Origin: Myxococcales bacterium
Lineage (GTDB): Bacteria; Myxococcota_A; SURF-8
Length of the DNA: 64,000 nt
Assembly (NCBI GenBank): GCA_003598065.1
Contig: QZKR01000010.1
Coordinates: forward strand, 1-64,000
Direction of reading: 5' to 3'
The translations under genes were made by a program, and so were the position numbers. Positions within the stretch are counted from its first letter, which is position 1. Every line of letters begins with the position of its first letter. Under the pieces are notes generated by a model. The model did no database searches, was not told the origin of the DNA, and saw only the letters and a list, made by a program, of their open reading frames with translations. This document shows, in pieces, positions 52,752-62,425 of the stretch.

Positions 52752-53822
52752 ATGGAGCGAAAGCGGTTATCCTGGCTATGGCTGATGGCTGTCCTTCTGG
52801 CGCTGGCGTTTCCGGCTTGCGCGGGCAGTGAGGACGAGTCCGCCGCCGACGGCGACGCGGAACAGGAAGCGAGCGAAGACGGCGACGCGGACGCCGAGGA
52901 CGAGACCGAAGCGCCGGGCGAGCCGTTCCGCTTCGTCATCTTTTCGGATACTCACGTCCGCCTGCCCGGCAATCCGGACGACGCCGATTATGACAACCAG
53001 CTGAACCTCGACAACCTCGACGGGGCGATCGCGCGCGTCAACGCCGAGTTCGCCGACGCCGCCTTCGTGGCGGTGACGGGCGACATGGTGGGCGCGCTCT
53101 TCTCCGAAAATCCGGACGACTACGGCACGGACGAGCCCAACCCGGCGGAGACGTTCAAGGCGATGATGGACGGGCTCTCCGTCCCCTACCACGCCATCAT
53201 GGGCAACCACGACTATCAGAAAAGCTACGACCCCGAACTCGGCGAGGGCGTCGCCACCGACGACATCGACGCCGTCGAGGCGGTGTGGAAGAAAGTGCTC
53301 GGCATCGATCCTTATTATTCGACGGTTTATGAGGGCGTGCGGTTCGTCTTCCTCAACGCCAACCGGGGCGAGGCGCGCACGGTGGTCTGCGCCGGCGAGA
53401 CGGAGGAAGCCTTCTGCACCGGCTCCTTCGACGAGGAGCAGATGGGCTGGTTCGAGTCCGAACTGGCGCAGGGCGAGCCGGTCGTCGTTTTCCTCCACCA
53501 CCCGCCCGTCACCGACAGCAAAAACTCGATGTTCGCGGTCTTCGATTCCTTCCTCATCGAGCCGGAGGATAGTTTCTACGACATCGCGGAGACCCACAAA
53601 GACCGCATCCTGGGGATCTTCGTCGGCCACGGCCACATCTGGGAGCGGGACGCCATGTTCGAAACCATCCCCGTCTACGAGACGGGTTCCATCGGCGACC
53701 TGGGCGGCCACCCGGACAACATCCACATCGTGGACGTGGACCCGGCGACGCCGTCGATCACGGTCACGATCGGCCGGGAGGAGGCGGAGTACTTCAGCGA
53801 TCAGTACGGCGCGGCGGAGTAG
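52752..53822 (+). CDS. Metallophosphoesterase lipoprotein
   Basis: A 356-residue lipoprotein with lipobox FPAC and an acidic low-complexity linker (EDESAADGDAEQEASEDGDADAEDE). The phosphoesterase domain carries the metal-binding motifs FSDTHVRLP, VTGDMVGAL, IMGNHDYQ, FLHHPPV and GHGHIWERD in order, so the two-metal active site is complete. The substrate is unknown. GGGAGGAAA lies upstream of the ATG; an ATG at 52689 would add 21 residues before the signal peptide. It diverges from asd; the 300-bp gap between them has no other gene. Confidence 0.9.
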   Translation: MERKRLSWLWLMAVLLALAFPACAGSEDESAADGDAEQEASEDGDADAEDETEAPGEPFRFVIFSDTHVRLPGNPDDADYDNQLNLDNLDGAIARVNAEFADAAFVAVTGDMVGALFSENPDDYGTDEPNPAETFKAMMDGLSVPYHAIMGNHDYQKSYDPELGEGVATDDIDAVEAVWKKVLGIDPYYSTVYEGVRFVFLNANRGEARTVVCAGETEEAFCTGSFDEEQMGWFESELAQGEPVVVFLHHPPVTDSKNSMFAVFDSFLIEPEDSFYDIAETHKDRILGIFVGHGHIWERDAMFETIPVYETGSIGDLGGHPDNIHIVDVDPATPSITVTIGREEAEYFSDQYGAAE

Positions 53823-53861
53823 CTCGGCATAGCGAGACGGCCGCTTTCGGATAAGCCGTTT

Positions 53862-55337
53862 TCAGGCAGACCGGGAAGCCGCAGGGACTTGTCCCTCCTG
53901 CAGCGCGGCGAGGAAGCCGTTTACCCACTCGTACACGTTCTTCTGGCGCAGGTGGTTGCGCAGGTGGTTCATCCTCCGCAGCTGCTCTTCCATCGGCATG
54001 TGGAATGCCCCGTAAATGGCGTCGGCCACGCCGTCCAGGTCGAACGGGTTGACGAGGATGGCGCCCTCCCTGAGCTGTTCCGCCGCTCCCGCGAACTCAC
54101 TCAGAATCAACACCCCCCCGTCCGGCGAGGAGGCGCAGTACTCCTTGCTAACCAGGTTCATGCCGTCCCGGATCGGCGTGACCAGGGCGATGTCGGCCGC
54201 CCGATACATGGCCGCCAATTCCAGGCGGGAGAGGGAGCGGAAAAAATAATGGATGGGAACCCAGCCGGGGCGCGTGAACTCGCCGTTGATCTGCGCCAGA
54301 AGCTGTTCCAGCTCCCGCTTCATCGCCTGATATTCCGGCACTTCGATGCGGCTGGGGACGACGACCTGGACCAGGACCACCTTTCCACGAAGGTCGGGGT
54401 ATTTCTTGAGACAGGTCTGGAAGGCGCGGAAACGCGGCACCACGCCCTTGGTGTAATCGAGCCGGTCGAGGCCGAGGATGATTTTTTGATCGGGGTATTT
54501 GTCCTGGAAAATCGCCGCCGCCTCTTGGGTCGATGGGAATTTGGCCAGCCTGTTGAATTCCTGAAAATCGATGCTGATCGGGAAGTGTTGAACGAGAATC
54601 CGCCGTCCCCGGAGCAAGATCGTATAATGCGAGGAGCCTGGAAAAATCTGGACGTCCGGCAGCATTTCGCGCACGCAGTGGATGAAGTTGGCGAAGTCCC
54701 GCCGTGTCTGGAAGCCGACCAGGTCGTAGGCCAGGAAAAATTCGATCAGTTGCCGCCGCCAGGGCAGGCGGCGGAAAAGGTCGCTCGTCGGAAAGGGGAT
54801 ATGGAGAAAGAAGCCGATCCGGCCGATATGCCCGCCTTCGCGAAGCCGGCCGCCCAGCGGTATCAGATGATAGTCGTGGACCCAGATCGGCGAGGCCGAA
54901 TCGATCGCTCCCGAGAGGGTGGAGGCATAACGCTGATTGGCTTTCAGATAGGATTCCCAGTAAGTCTTCTCAAAGTGGGTCCGCCCGAGGAGGTCATGGA
55001 AGAGGGGCCACAGGGTCTCGTTGGAAAAACCGAGATAAAAAAGCTCCACTTCCTCCTTGCTGAGCGTGACGGGCAGAAGCCTGAAGCCGGCCTGCTTTTC
55101 GGCTTCGCCGAACAATCCCTCCAGCGGCGCTTCTTCTTCCTCTGTCGTCCCGCTCCAACCGCACCAGAGACCGTTGCGATTGCGCAGCACCGGCGCCAGC
55201 GCCGTGACCAGGCCCCCGGAACCGGGGCGGACGGTCCACTCCTGCTCCTGTTTCGCCACCGTCACCGGCAGGCGGTTGGCCACCACCACCAGGCGGTCGG
55301 CCGCCGCCTTCAGTCTTTCCGCGCGATCTCGTCCCAT
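53862..55337 (-). CDS. otsA: Trehalose-6-phosphate synthase (GT20)
   Basis: A 491-residue GT20 glycosyltransferase joining glucose from UDP/ADP-glucose to glucose-6-phosphate. It has [90 protein letters not shown] and [15 protein letters not shown]. The last genes overlap: the ATG at 55337 lies 28 bases inside the phosphatase gene with GGAG ten bases before it. Some GT20 enzymes make glucosylglycerol phosphate instead, but the adjacent phosphatase and synthase genes favour trehalose. Confidence 0.93.
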   Translation of the reverse strand: MGRDRAERLKAAADRLVVVANRLPVTVAKQEQEWTVRPGSGGLVTALAPVLRNRNGLWCGWSGTTEEEEAPLEGLFGEAEKQAGFRLLPVTLSKEEVELFYLGFSNETLWPLFHDLLGRTHFEKTYWESYLKANQRYASTLSGAIDSASPIWVHDYHLIPLGGRLREGGHIGRIGFFLHIPFPTSDLFRRLPWRRQLIEFFLAYDLVGFQTRRDFANFIHCVREMLPDVQIFPGSSHYTILLRGRRILVQHFPISIDFQEFNRLAKFPSTQEAAAIFQDKYPDQKIILGLDRLDYTKGVVPRFRAFQTCLKKYPDLRGKVVLVQVVVPSRIEVPEYQAMKRELEQLLAQINGEFTRPGWVPIHYFFRSLSRLELAAMYRAADIALVTPIRDGMNLVSKEYCASSPDGGVLILSEFAGAAEQLREGAILVNPFDLDGVADAIYGAFHMPMEEQLRRMNHLRNHLRQKNVYEWVNGFLAALQEGQVPAASRSA

Positions 55338-56092
55338 CGTTTTAAAAACTCCAATAATCGATCCGTCGTGTTTATCCAATAGGAAGCAAAGGTGTCTCTT
55401 TGTTGCGCATTGACGAGTATTCCATATCCCTTGTTCCTCAACACTTGAAAAGCGTCCTCATCGGTCCGGTCGTCGCCCAGAAAAACGGCGAGGGTCTCCG
55501 GCGCGGACTCGGCGAGCAATTCTTCGACGGCCGTTCCCTTGGTTCGGGAAGGAACGCGAAGCTCGATCCCTCCGTCGAATTCGAGCAGTTCAAGCAGGCT
55601 AGGCGACGTCAACGGTCGCCAATGAGCATATCCCCAGTTCCGCATGCGTTCCACTTCGACGGCCGGTTTCCCTCTCCAGTGAAGAGCCAAACCGGCGGGT
55701 TTCGCTTCCAGGTTTTCCGACATTTCCTTCTCGGCCAACAGCTTCGCGCGATTCAACCGCTCCGGCGCCCCCGGCGGGAGCGGAGGCGCGACTTTCTCGC
55801 CGCCGGCCGTACGCCTTTCCCAGCCGTGGCTGCCCCACAACTCCAGGGGCGGACCGATGGGCAGCAGGCGCTCCACGTCGGCGAGCGGGCGTCCGCTGAC
55901 GATCGCCAGGCGCGTTTCGCCTTGCGCCAGAATGCCGCGAAGCAGACCTTCGACGCCGGGATGCGGCCGGGCCAGATCGCGTTCGACGCAAAACGGCGCG
56001 AGCGTGCCGTCGTAATCCAGCATCAGCAGCCGGCGCGGCGCGGCTTTCACGCGCGCGAAGAAAGCGTCGTCCGGAAAAGCGAGGGCCAGCAT
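55310..56092 (-). CDS. otsB: Trehalose-6-phosphate phosphatase (HAD family)
   Basis: A 260-residue HAD phosphatase. The nucleophile motif is LMLDYDGTLAPF, motif II is AIVSGRPLADVERLL, then GSHGWERRTAGG and KGTAVEELL, and motif IV is FLGDDRTDEDAFQVLR. It hydrolyses trehalose-6-phosphate made by the next gene. It starts six bases after the GT4 glycosyltransferase gene. Confidence 0.93.
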   Translation of the reverse strand: MLALAFPDDAFFARVKAAPRRLLMLDYDGTLAPFCVERDLARPHPGVEGLLRGILAQGETRLAIVSGRPLADVERLLPIGPPLELWGSHGWERRTAGGEKVAPPLPPGAPERLNRAKLLAEKEMSENLEAKPAGLALHWRGKPAVEVERMRNWGYAHWRPLTSPSLLELLEFDGGIELRVPSRTKGTAVEELLAESAPETLAVFLGDDRTDEDAFQVLRNKGYGILVNAQQRDTFASYWINTTDRLLEFLKRWDEIARKD

Positions 56093-56098
56093 AGCCTC

Positions 56099-57331
56099 CT
56101 ATCCCGCCATGAGCCGATCCGTCATTCCCAGCTTGAAACCCATCATCAGCGTCAGATACTCCCGCAAATGCCGGGAGAGCAGAAAATTCTCGCGGACAAA
56201 CTCGCGTCCCTTCCGCCCCATCGCCTCGCGGAGCGGGCGGTGCTGAAGCAGATAGCGGATCCAGTGCGCCGCCCCTTCCGGCGTATGAACGAGGTAGCCC
56301 GTGTGGTGGGGAATCACCTGCAGCTTGATGCCGCCCACGTCGCCGCCGATCACCGGCTTGCCTTTCCACAACCCCTCCGTGACCGTGAGGCCGAAGCCTT
56401 CCTTGAGGGATTTCTGGATGACGATGTCGCTGCCGCGCTGCAAGGCGTTGATGGTGCGATGGGCGTCGCCCGGCAAAAGCAGGATGTGGATGTCAGGGTC
56501 GTTTGCGGCGCTTTGGCGAACCTCGCTGAGCACCGCTTCGCCTTCCGGGTCGTCGCTGGCGCCGCCGCCGGCCAAGACGAGCTGGACCGGCATGAATTGC
56601 TTCACCAGCCGATAAGCCGCGATGACGCCGAGCGGGTCTTTAAAGCGATCGAAGCGGGAGATCTGGGTAAGGATCGGCCGCGCGGGATCGAGAGAAAAGG
56701 ATTCCAGCGCAAGGCCGATTTCTTCCTGGGGCAGATCGCAGTTTTTCTCGCTCAAGGGATCGATGCTCGGCGCGATCAAGAACTGCGGGTGATTTACCGG
56801 CTGGGCGAACTGGACCATCGAGAAAACGCTGGCGTCGTAGCGCTGAACGACCGGCGCCAGATATTTCCAGATCGGCCGATGCGGCCGGCTGGCGTCGATG
56901 TGGCAGCGCCAGAACCAGCGGCCCTTGCGGTTGGGGCAATGCAGAATCAGGCGCGCCGGCTGAGGATCGTGGATGAAGACGAAATCGGCCTCCTCCAGCA
57001 GCGGCCGAAGCCGCGCGGCGTTGCTTTCGCTCGTCTCCTCGTAAGCGCGAAGCGCCGCGGGCGACGCATCGATCGGATTGCCTTGAAGCGCATTGTGGAA
57101 AATCTTGGTCAGGGCGAAGAACGGTTCGTCGCCCTCGATCACCTCCCAGGAGGCGTCGATCCCCAGGTCGCGCTTGAGCGGGATCAGCCAGGAGAGGATT
57201 TCGGCGACCCCTCCGCCCTGCCGGGTCGAGTTGACGTGCACGACCTTCGCGCCTTTCAGATGCTTCGCCAACTGGCGGAGCATCCGCAGCGTTACGATTC
57301 CCGTCACTTTTTTGTAGGCGTCAAGCTTCAT
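56099..57331 (-). CDS. TreT-like trehalose-synthesising glycosyltransferase (GT4)
   Basis: A 410-residue GT4 enzyme. Signatures are VVHVNSTRQGGGVAEILSWLIPL, FIHDPQPARLI, WRCHIDASRP, the nucleotide-sugar region ISRFDRFKDPLGVIAAYRL, QKSLKEGFGLTVTEGLWKGKPVIGGDVGGIKLQ, and GRKGREFVRENFLLSRHLREYL. These fit trehalose glycosyltransferring synthase (TreT) or trehalose phosphorylase families, which the sequence alone cannot separate. It would give a second route to trehalose next to OtsA/OtsB. The ATG at 57331 overlaps the previous gene by 11 bases. Confidence 0.85.
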   Translation of the reverse strand: MKLDAYKKVTGIVTLRMLRQLAKHLKGAKVVHVNSTRQGGGVAEILSWLIPLKRDLGIDASWEVIEGDEPFFALTKIFHNALQGNPIDASPAALRAYEETSESNAARLRPLLEEADFVFIHDPQPARLILHCPNRKGRWFWRCHIDASRPHRPIWKYLAPVVQRYDASVFSMVQFAQPVNHPQFLIAPSIDPLSEKNCDLPQEEIGLALESFSLDPARPILTQISRFDRFKDPLGVIAAYRLVKQFMPVQLVLAGGGASDDPEGEAVLSEVRQSAANDPDIHILLLPGDAHRTINALQRGSDIVIQKSLKEGFGLTVTEGLWKGKPVIGGDVGGIKLQVIPHHTGYLVHTPEGAAHWIRYLLQHRPLREAMGRKGREFVRENFLLSRHLREYLTLMMGFKLGMTDRLMAG

Positions 57332-57995
57332 GTGTTTTCGCCCCGCCGTCATTGTTGCGGAGGCTATCCTCCATATTGACCAGGCGCTCCTTCAACTCCG
57401 CAAGCGAAACCAACGAGCGATGCAGTTCCTTCAACGGGGCGAGATACATCTCTCCCTTTTCCCCCTCGCCCTCCAGCCAGACGGTGAAGTCGTCGGTGCG
57501 TCGTTTGTGGCGCCGGCGCGCTTCGATGAAGTGGTAGAAGATGCTGCCCAAGGACAGATCGCGAATGCCATCCAGGAATTTCTCCGGCCCATGTATGACC
57601 TTGCCGGCGTCGAACACGACCGTCACGGCCTTGGTGAAATAGAATTGATGCTCGGGCCGCGCCCAGGGAATGAAATGAACCTCGCTGAGCCGGTCGTCCA
57701 GGATGTCGAGAAGGTAGGCGCGCAGCGATTCGATGTCCTCGAAGGCGTAAGGATCGATGATGCTCAGGCGTTCCGCCAGTACGGGGTCATGAAGCTCGCG
57801 GGCCGACCAGATCGCGAAATCGCTCTGGTAGACGGGATCGTCGAAGGAGGGGCGCAGCAGCGTTTCGTAGAAATGATGGTAAATCGAGGCGGCTTCGCAG
57901 CGCGAAATCCCCTCCCGAAGCTCCCGCAGGTTGATCGCCTGAATCTTCGTGGTTTGCACGATCAACGTGCAATCCTTGACGTGAAAGTGGCTCAT
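57321..57995 (-). CDS. DUF5752 family protein of the trehalose operon
   Basis: A 224-residue cytoplasmic protein. Recognisable stretches are FHVKDCTLIVQTTKIQAINLRELREGI, SIYHHFYETLLRPSF, DFAIWSARELHDPVLAERLSIIDPY and GSIFYHFIEARRRHKRRTDDFTVWL. The family is often found next to trehalose glycosyltransferases, as here, but its activity is not known to me. The start is coupled to the ClC stop (TGATG), with AGGAG seven bases upstream. Confidence 0.8.
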   Translation of the reverse strand: MSHFHVKDCTLIVQTTKIQAINLRELREGISRCEAASIYHHFYETLLRPSFDDPVYQSDFAIWSARELHDPVLAERLSIIDPYAFEDIESLRAYLLDILDDRLSEVHFIPWARPEHQFYFTKAVTVVFDAGKVIHGPEKFLDGIRDLSLGSIFYHFIEARRRHKRRTDDFTVWLEGEGEKGEMYLAPLKELHRSLVSLAELKERLVNMEDSLRNNDGGAKTHEA

Positions 57996-59854
57996 CACCG
58001 TACTCCTAGCGATGCGTCAGTCTCCTCCGTCCCGGGGATTCCCCCATGTTTGATGCGGGAATACTGCCGCGAGTAATGAAGCATGATATCGGCCCCGGTT
58101 ACAATGCCGCACACCGTCCGGGGATCGTCGTCGGTCGTCACCAGAAGCTCGTCCACGTTGAGATTGGCCATGACGTTCAGCGCTTTTTGCACCGGGTCGT
58201 TCAGGCGGACGGTCGCTCGATCCGGGACGATGATGTCCTTGGCCAGCGTCTGGCTCGCCTCCTCCGGCGGGAGGTGCAGCGCGGTCGTCAGGTCGTTGAG
58301 CCTGAAGAATCCCAAAAGCTTCCCCGTCGGGCTCACGACGGGAAAGATGCGCTGGCTGGAGCGTGTCGCCTGATCGAATACCTGCGAGATCGGCAGCGCT
58401 TCCGGAATGGCCATGAATTTTCTCGATGCTTTAAACACCTCCGAGACCAGCGAGGAGGAGAGGATTTCGGGGGCGTATTCGCCGAAGTGCGCGGGCGAAG
58501 CCAGGCGGCTCGATACCTGACTTTTGTAAAGCGTCCATGGCCTGCCGACCAGGAAGGCCACGGCGCAGACCCACATCGAGGGGATCAACAGTTCATAGTT
58601 TCCCGTCAGCTCGCTCACCATGATCAACGTGGAAAGCGGCGCGTTGGCGGCGGCGGCGAAAAAGCCAGCCATGCCGACAATCATGAACGCCGCCGGATGC
58701 GGCGCAAGAACCGGCGAAAGCGCATGCATGGCCAATCCCACCGCCGCGCCCAGCGTGCCGCCGATGACCATGGAAGGACCGAAAACGCCGGCGCTGCCGC
58801 CGGAGCCGATGGTCAGGGAGGTGGTCAGGATCTTCCCCAGGGCCACCAGCAACAAAAACCCGATCCCCAGCGCGAGACCGTCGCCCGTAAGAATTTTCTG
58901 GAGAATGCCGTAACCGGTGGAGAGGACCGCCAGGGATTCCTGGTTTTGCGTCAAGGTCCAGAGCCCCAAACCGATCAGACCCGTCAGAAGCCCGCCGACA
59001 GCGGGCTTCAAATACGGCGAGACAGGCAGTTTGTCGAAAAAGCGGGTAAGACCGTAAAAGGTGTTCACGTAGAGAAGAGCGCCGACGCCCACCACCAATG
59101 CCAAAGCCAGGTAGCCGATCAGCTCGACGGGGCTGGAGAAACCCCATTCCGGGACCACTCCGAAAATCGGCCCGAACCCGAACCAGCTGCAATAGATGGA
59201 GTAGCTCAGAATGCTGGCGATGATTCCGGGAAGAATTACCTCCGATTCCAATTCCATGCCGGAGTAAAGCACCTCCGCCGCAAACAACGCCGACGCGAGC
59301 GGAGCTCTGAAGATGGCGCCTATGCCGGCCGCCATGCCCACGGCCACCAGCATGCGTTGCGTTTTTGCGCCCAGGCCGAAACGCTGCGCGATGAAGCTGC
59401 CGACGCCGGCGCCGATTTGGGCGATGGGGCCTTCGCGGCCGCCCGATCCGCCCGCGCTCAAGGTCACGACCGATGCGAACAGTTTGACGATCGGCACCCG
59501 CTGCCGGATCTGCCCCTGCTTGCGATGGTAGGCGTCGATGGCCGCATCCGTGCCGTGTCCCTTCGCCTCCGGCGCAAAGCGATTCACCAGATAGCCGGCG
59601 ATCAGGCCGCCGGCGGCGGGAAGAAGCAGGATAAGCCACGGGAGAACCTGTTCGCGCCGAGGCAGCTTGAGAAGCGGATGCTCGCCGGCCGGGTGGCCGG
59701 CGGAAACGCCGGCGAGAGATTCCAGCAAAAACATGCTTGTCGTTTGAAGCAGGAATTGGAAAACCACGGCCGGCATGCCGACCGTCACGCCCACCGCCCC
59801 GCCGACCAACAGCCATTTCCACAAACTCGGAAAGTTGAAATGGCGATTGAACAT
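57995..59854 (-). CDS. ClC family chloride channel/transporter with two CBS domains
   Basis: A 619-residue membrane protein. The anion-pore motifs GSGGREGPIAQIG (with the gating glutamate) and GSGGSAGVFGPSM are present, with the usual helix pattern through residue 430. Two CBS domains follow (about 485-610, IFPVVSPTGKLLGFFRLNDL and ELLVTTDDDPRTVCGIVTGADI), which often sense ATP or ionic strength. The ATG at 59854 has GAGGAG nine bases upstream. It lies 30 bp after the TetR/KamA-like gene and is coupled to DUF5752, so it probably shares the promoter at 62420. Confidence 0.93.
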   Translation of the reverse strand: MFNRHFNFPSLWKWLLVGGAVGVTVGMPAVVFQFLLQTTSMFLLESLAGVSAGHPAGEHPLLKLPRREQVLPWLILLLPAAGGLIAGYLVNRFAPEAKGHGTDAAIDAYHRKQGQIRQRVPIVKLFASVVTLSAGGSGGREGPIAQIGAGVGSFIAQRFGLGAKTQRMLVAVGMAAGIGAIFRAPLASALFAAEVLYSGMELESEVILPGIIASILSYSIYCSWFGFGPIFGVVPEWGFSSPVELIGYLALALVVGVGALLYVNTFYGLTRFFDKLPVSPYLKPAVGGLLTGLIGLGLWTLTQNQESLAVLSTGYGILQKILTGDGLALGIGFLLLVALGKILTTSLTIGSGGSAGVFGPSMVIGGTLGAAVGLAMHALSPVLAPHPAAFMIVGMAGFFAAAANAPLSTLIMVSELTGNYELLIPSMWVCAVAFLVGRPWTLYKSQVSSRLASPAHFGEYAPEILSSSLVSEVFKASRKFMAIPEALPISQVFDQATRSSQRIFPVVSPTGKLLGFFRLNDLTTALHLPPEEASQTLAKDIIVPDRATVRLNDPVQKALNVMANLNVDELLVTTDDDPRTVCGIVTGADIMLHYSRQYSRIKHGGIPGTEETDASLGVR

Positions 59855-59887
59855 CACCAGCAGCTCCTCGCGTCGTCTCGGTTCGCT

Positions 59888-62356
59888 TCAGAAATAGTAC
59901 CAGATGCTCTCGTACTCTTCGGGTTTCTCGCCGATGGATTGCAGCCGCATCAAGTAATCCAGAATCGGCGCGTCGTCGCCGACGTAAGTGTCCTGGGGCG
60001 TGATTTTCTTCTCCCAGGGGTGAAACTCGTACACCCGCGCGCCGTTGGGACGCAATGAAATAAGGTCGCGATGCTGCCAGGAGTTCAAGTAGTTTTTCCC
60101 GAGCCGCGGCACGTTGTAAACGGCTTCGTCCGTCCTGGCCAGTCCCGGCAGGAGGCGGGCTTCCTCCTTCTGCTCCTGGAGCATGCGCGCCAGCGGAACG
60201 CGGTAATCGGCGGTTTCTTCTTTCCCCTTGGGGTAAAAGGTGTAATAGGGGTCGATGCCGCAGCGCCGCAGAAGCCTCCTCAAAGCCGCCGCCTCGAAAC
60301 GGCGCGACACGTAAAACGTGTAAACAAGCTGGTTGTAAACCGGGACGCCGTGCGTTCGCAGCAGGCTGACGGCGCGAACCATTTCAGGAGTCGCTTCGTA
60401 AGGATGTTCGACGTGCGTGACCAGGCAAATCTCGCGCCGTCCGGGAATCCGGTAAGACCCGAGCAGCCGCGCCAGAGCGGGCGTGATCCGCATCGGCAAG
60501 GTCACCGGCGTGCGCGTTCCGACTCGGATGCGTTCCACGTGCGGCAGGGACGCCACCTGATCGAGGATGGATTTCAGCCGTCCGTCGGACAGGATCAGCG
60601 GATCGCCGCCGGTGACGAGAACCTCGTGGATGGCGGGGTGCTCCGAAAGCCAATCGATGGCCTCTTTGATTTTTCCCTTGGCGGCCAGCGAACCTTTCTC
60701 CAGCGGTTCGTTGATCTCCCAATTGCGCTGGCAGTAAACGCAGATCTGCGGGCAGGTGTTGAACGGTTTAAGGATGGCGATGGCGACATAGCGCCGAGTG
60801 ATCAGATCCACGGGAGAAGTGTCCATTTCTCCCATGAAATCCTCAACGCCCCGCCGACGCTTGAAGCTGTCCAGGTAGTATTGAGGAGGGACGACCTGAG
60901 CCCGAATGGCATGGTCTCGTCCGGCGCCGGGGTCTTCGTCGAACAGCGAGGCGTAATAAGGAGTGACGCCGAATGGGATGCCTCGTTGGCGCGCAGTATC
61001 GATCCGCTTCCGTTCATCTTGCGTGAGGCAGGCCATGCCTCCAAGCCCCTCCGCGTCGCGGGCGATGTGGCGGAGCTGCCAGCGCCAGTCCCGCCATTCC
61101 TCCTCTTCCCCCGCCAGCCTCGATAGAATGGCATGTCGTCTTGCGGCTCGGCGATTGGCGGCTTCAGCGCTCAATCCATCCTCGTAACGCGCCATCCAGT
61201 CGCTCATGACCGCCCCGAGCCGATCCAACTCCGCCGAACGGACCAAAGCCGCCTCGCGGCCGGCGAGCGATGCCGAAAGAGCCAGGCTGTCCCCACCGTG
61301 CAGCCGCACGCGCCCTTCGATCCCATACACGAGGTGGCCGAGTTCCGCCCAGAAGGCAGGGGACAGGTTGGAGCGGCGCACGCCTTGAGCGGCATCGACC
61401 ATCGTCGTCAGCACGCTGAATCCGGAAAGCCTCTCGCTGCGCGAGTGCAGCAATCCGCGCCAGGCGCGCGCGCAATCGCGGACGATGACGCGGTCCGACT
61501 CGTGCGTCTCGTTTCCGTCGCTGTACGTTTCGAAGTGGCGCTGGTTCACCCGATTCAGCAGTTGCTGGCGAGCGTCCTCGATGCTTGACGCCGCGCTCAG
61601 AAGCGACCGCCATTCTTCCGCGATCGCTACAAAGCGTTCCTGATTCCAATCGCTCAAATCGGAGATGGCGTAAAAGCTGGATTCGACGACTTCTGGCGCG
61701 GCGTCGCGCTTTGCCGGTACGGCCGGCTGTTGTTCGTCGAGCCGGTTGGAAACGGGAGACAGCCGCTGAAAGAGGTTCTCGAATTCGATGGCGTCGGGAA
61801 AGAGGGGGCCGCTATTCTCCCCGAGAATGAAGTCGTAAGACAACGCTCCGGCGATAGCCCCCGCCAAAAACCGGGCCAAGGTCTGCCTCGGCGGCTCGCG
61901 TCCGAAACCGCCCTCCGTCGAAACAGGAAGAAACTCGGCGATGGCGTCCACGTAGCGTTTGAATTCTTGTCGGATGGGGTTTCCATCCGGCTTGGCCATC
62001 TTCAGCCAGCCGCGGGCTTGGTGGAAAACAAGCAGGTTTTCCGGATGCTCCCGGAAAAATTGCAGGTGCCGCTGAAACAGGATACGGCTGGAAGCGGCCG
62101 GCGAAGCGGAATCGTCCGGCGACTCCTTGCCAAAGGAAGTGATGAGCTTGTCCAAGCCTTCCTGAAGCACCGCTGCAATCAGCTCCTCGCGCGATTTGAA
62201 GTGGTTGTAAAAAGTCCCTTTGCCGAGATCGGCCTCCGAAGTGATGTCTTCGATGCTGACTCCATACAGCCCATGCTGAGCGTAGAGTCGCTTTGCCGCC
62301 CGGAGCAGTGCATTCCGAGTAGTTTCTTTTTTTCGCTCCAAACGATCTCCCATCAT
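59888..62356 (-). CDS. Fusion of a TetR-type regulator with a KamA-like radical SAM protein
   Basis: An 822-residue protein. Residues 5-60 are a TetR DNA-binding domain (ALLRAAKRLYAQHGLYGVSIEDITSEADLGKGTFYNHFKSREELI), followed by a TetR ligand-type helical region to about 200 and a helical linker. From about 390 it resembles lysine 2,3-aminomutase (KamA): the iron-sulfur motif CPQICVYC (535, 539, 542), VLVTGGDPLIL, RVGTRTPVTLPMRIT and CLVTHVEHPYEATPEM. In place of the PLP-lysine motif PGGGGK it has VPRLGKNYL (Lys near 754), so the reaction is uncertain. A palindrome overlaps its promoter, suggesting autoregulation. It heads the trehalose train. Confidence 0.88.
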   Translation of the reverse strand: MMGDRLERKKETTRNALLRAAKRLYAQHGLYGVSIEDITSEADLGKGTFYNHFKSREELIAAVLQEGLDKLITSFGKESPDDSASPAASSRILFQRHLQFFREHPENLLVFHQARGWLKMAKPDGNPIRQEFKRYVDAIAEFLPVSTEGGFGREPPRQTLARFLAGAIAGALSYDFILGENSGPLFPDAIEFENLFQRLSPVSNRLDEQQPAVPAKRDAAPEVVESSFYAISDLSDWNQERFVAIAEEWRSLLSAASSIEDARQQLLNRVNQRHFETYSDGNETHESDRVIVRDCARAWRGLLHSRSERLSGFSVLTTMVDAAQGVRRSNLSPAFWAELGHLVYGIEGRVRLHGGDSLALSASLAGREAALVRSAELDRLGAVMSDWMARYEDGLSAEAANRRAARRHAILSRLAGEEEEWRDWRWQLRHIARDAEGLGGMACLTQDERKRIDTARQRGIPFGVTPYYASLFDEDPGAGRDHAIRAQVVPPQYYLDSFKRRRGVEDFMGEMDTSPVDLITRRYVAIAILKPFNTCPQICVYCQRNWEINEPLEKGSLAAKGKIKEAIDWLSEHPAIHEVLVTGGDPLILSDGRLKSILDQVASLPHVERIRVGTRTPVTLPMRITPALARLLGSYRIPGRREICLVTHVEHPYEATPEMVRAVSLLRTHGVPVYNQLVYTFYVSRRFEAAALRRLLRRCGIDPYYTFYPKGKEETADYRVPLARMLQEQKEEARLLPGLARTDEAVYNVPRLGKNYLNSWQHRDLISLRPNGARVYEFHPWEKKITPQDTYVGDDAPILDYLMRLQSIGEKPEEYESIWYYF

Positions 62357-62389
62357 TTTTCCCCGACAAAGGCAACGCAGATGACCGTA

Positions 62390-62405
62390 TGGTCAAAGTT
62401 GACCA
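62390..62405. promoter_or_regulatory. TetR-type operator
   Basis: TGGTCAAAGTTGACCA is a perfect 7-2-7 palindrome, embedded in a larger GACC-rich inverted repeat (62383-62412). It lies 34-49 bp upstream of the start codon and covers the -10 region of the promoter at 62420. Confidence 0.75.
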
Positions 62406-62425
62406 AACGACCATATCATTGTCAA
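62396..62425 (-). promoter_or_regulatory. Promoter of the TetR/KamA-like gene
   Basis: On the minus strand a perfect TTGACA (62420-62425) is followed after 17 bases by TCAACT, a weak -10 lying inside the operator palindrome. A bound TetR dimer would block polymerase. Confidence 0.55.
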
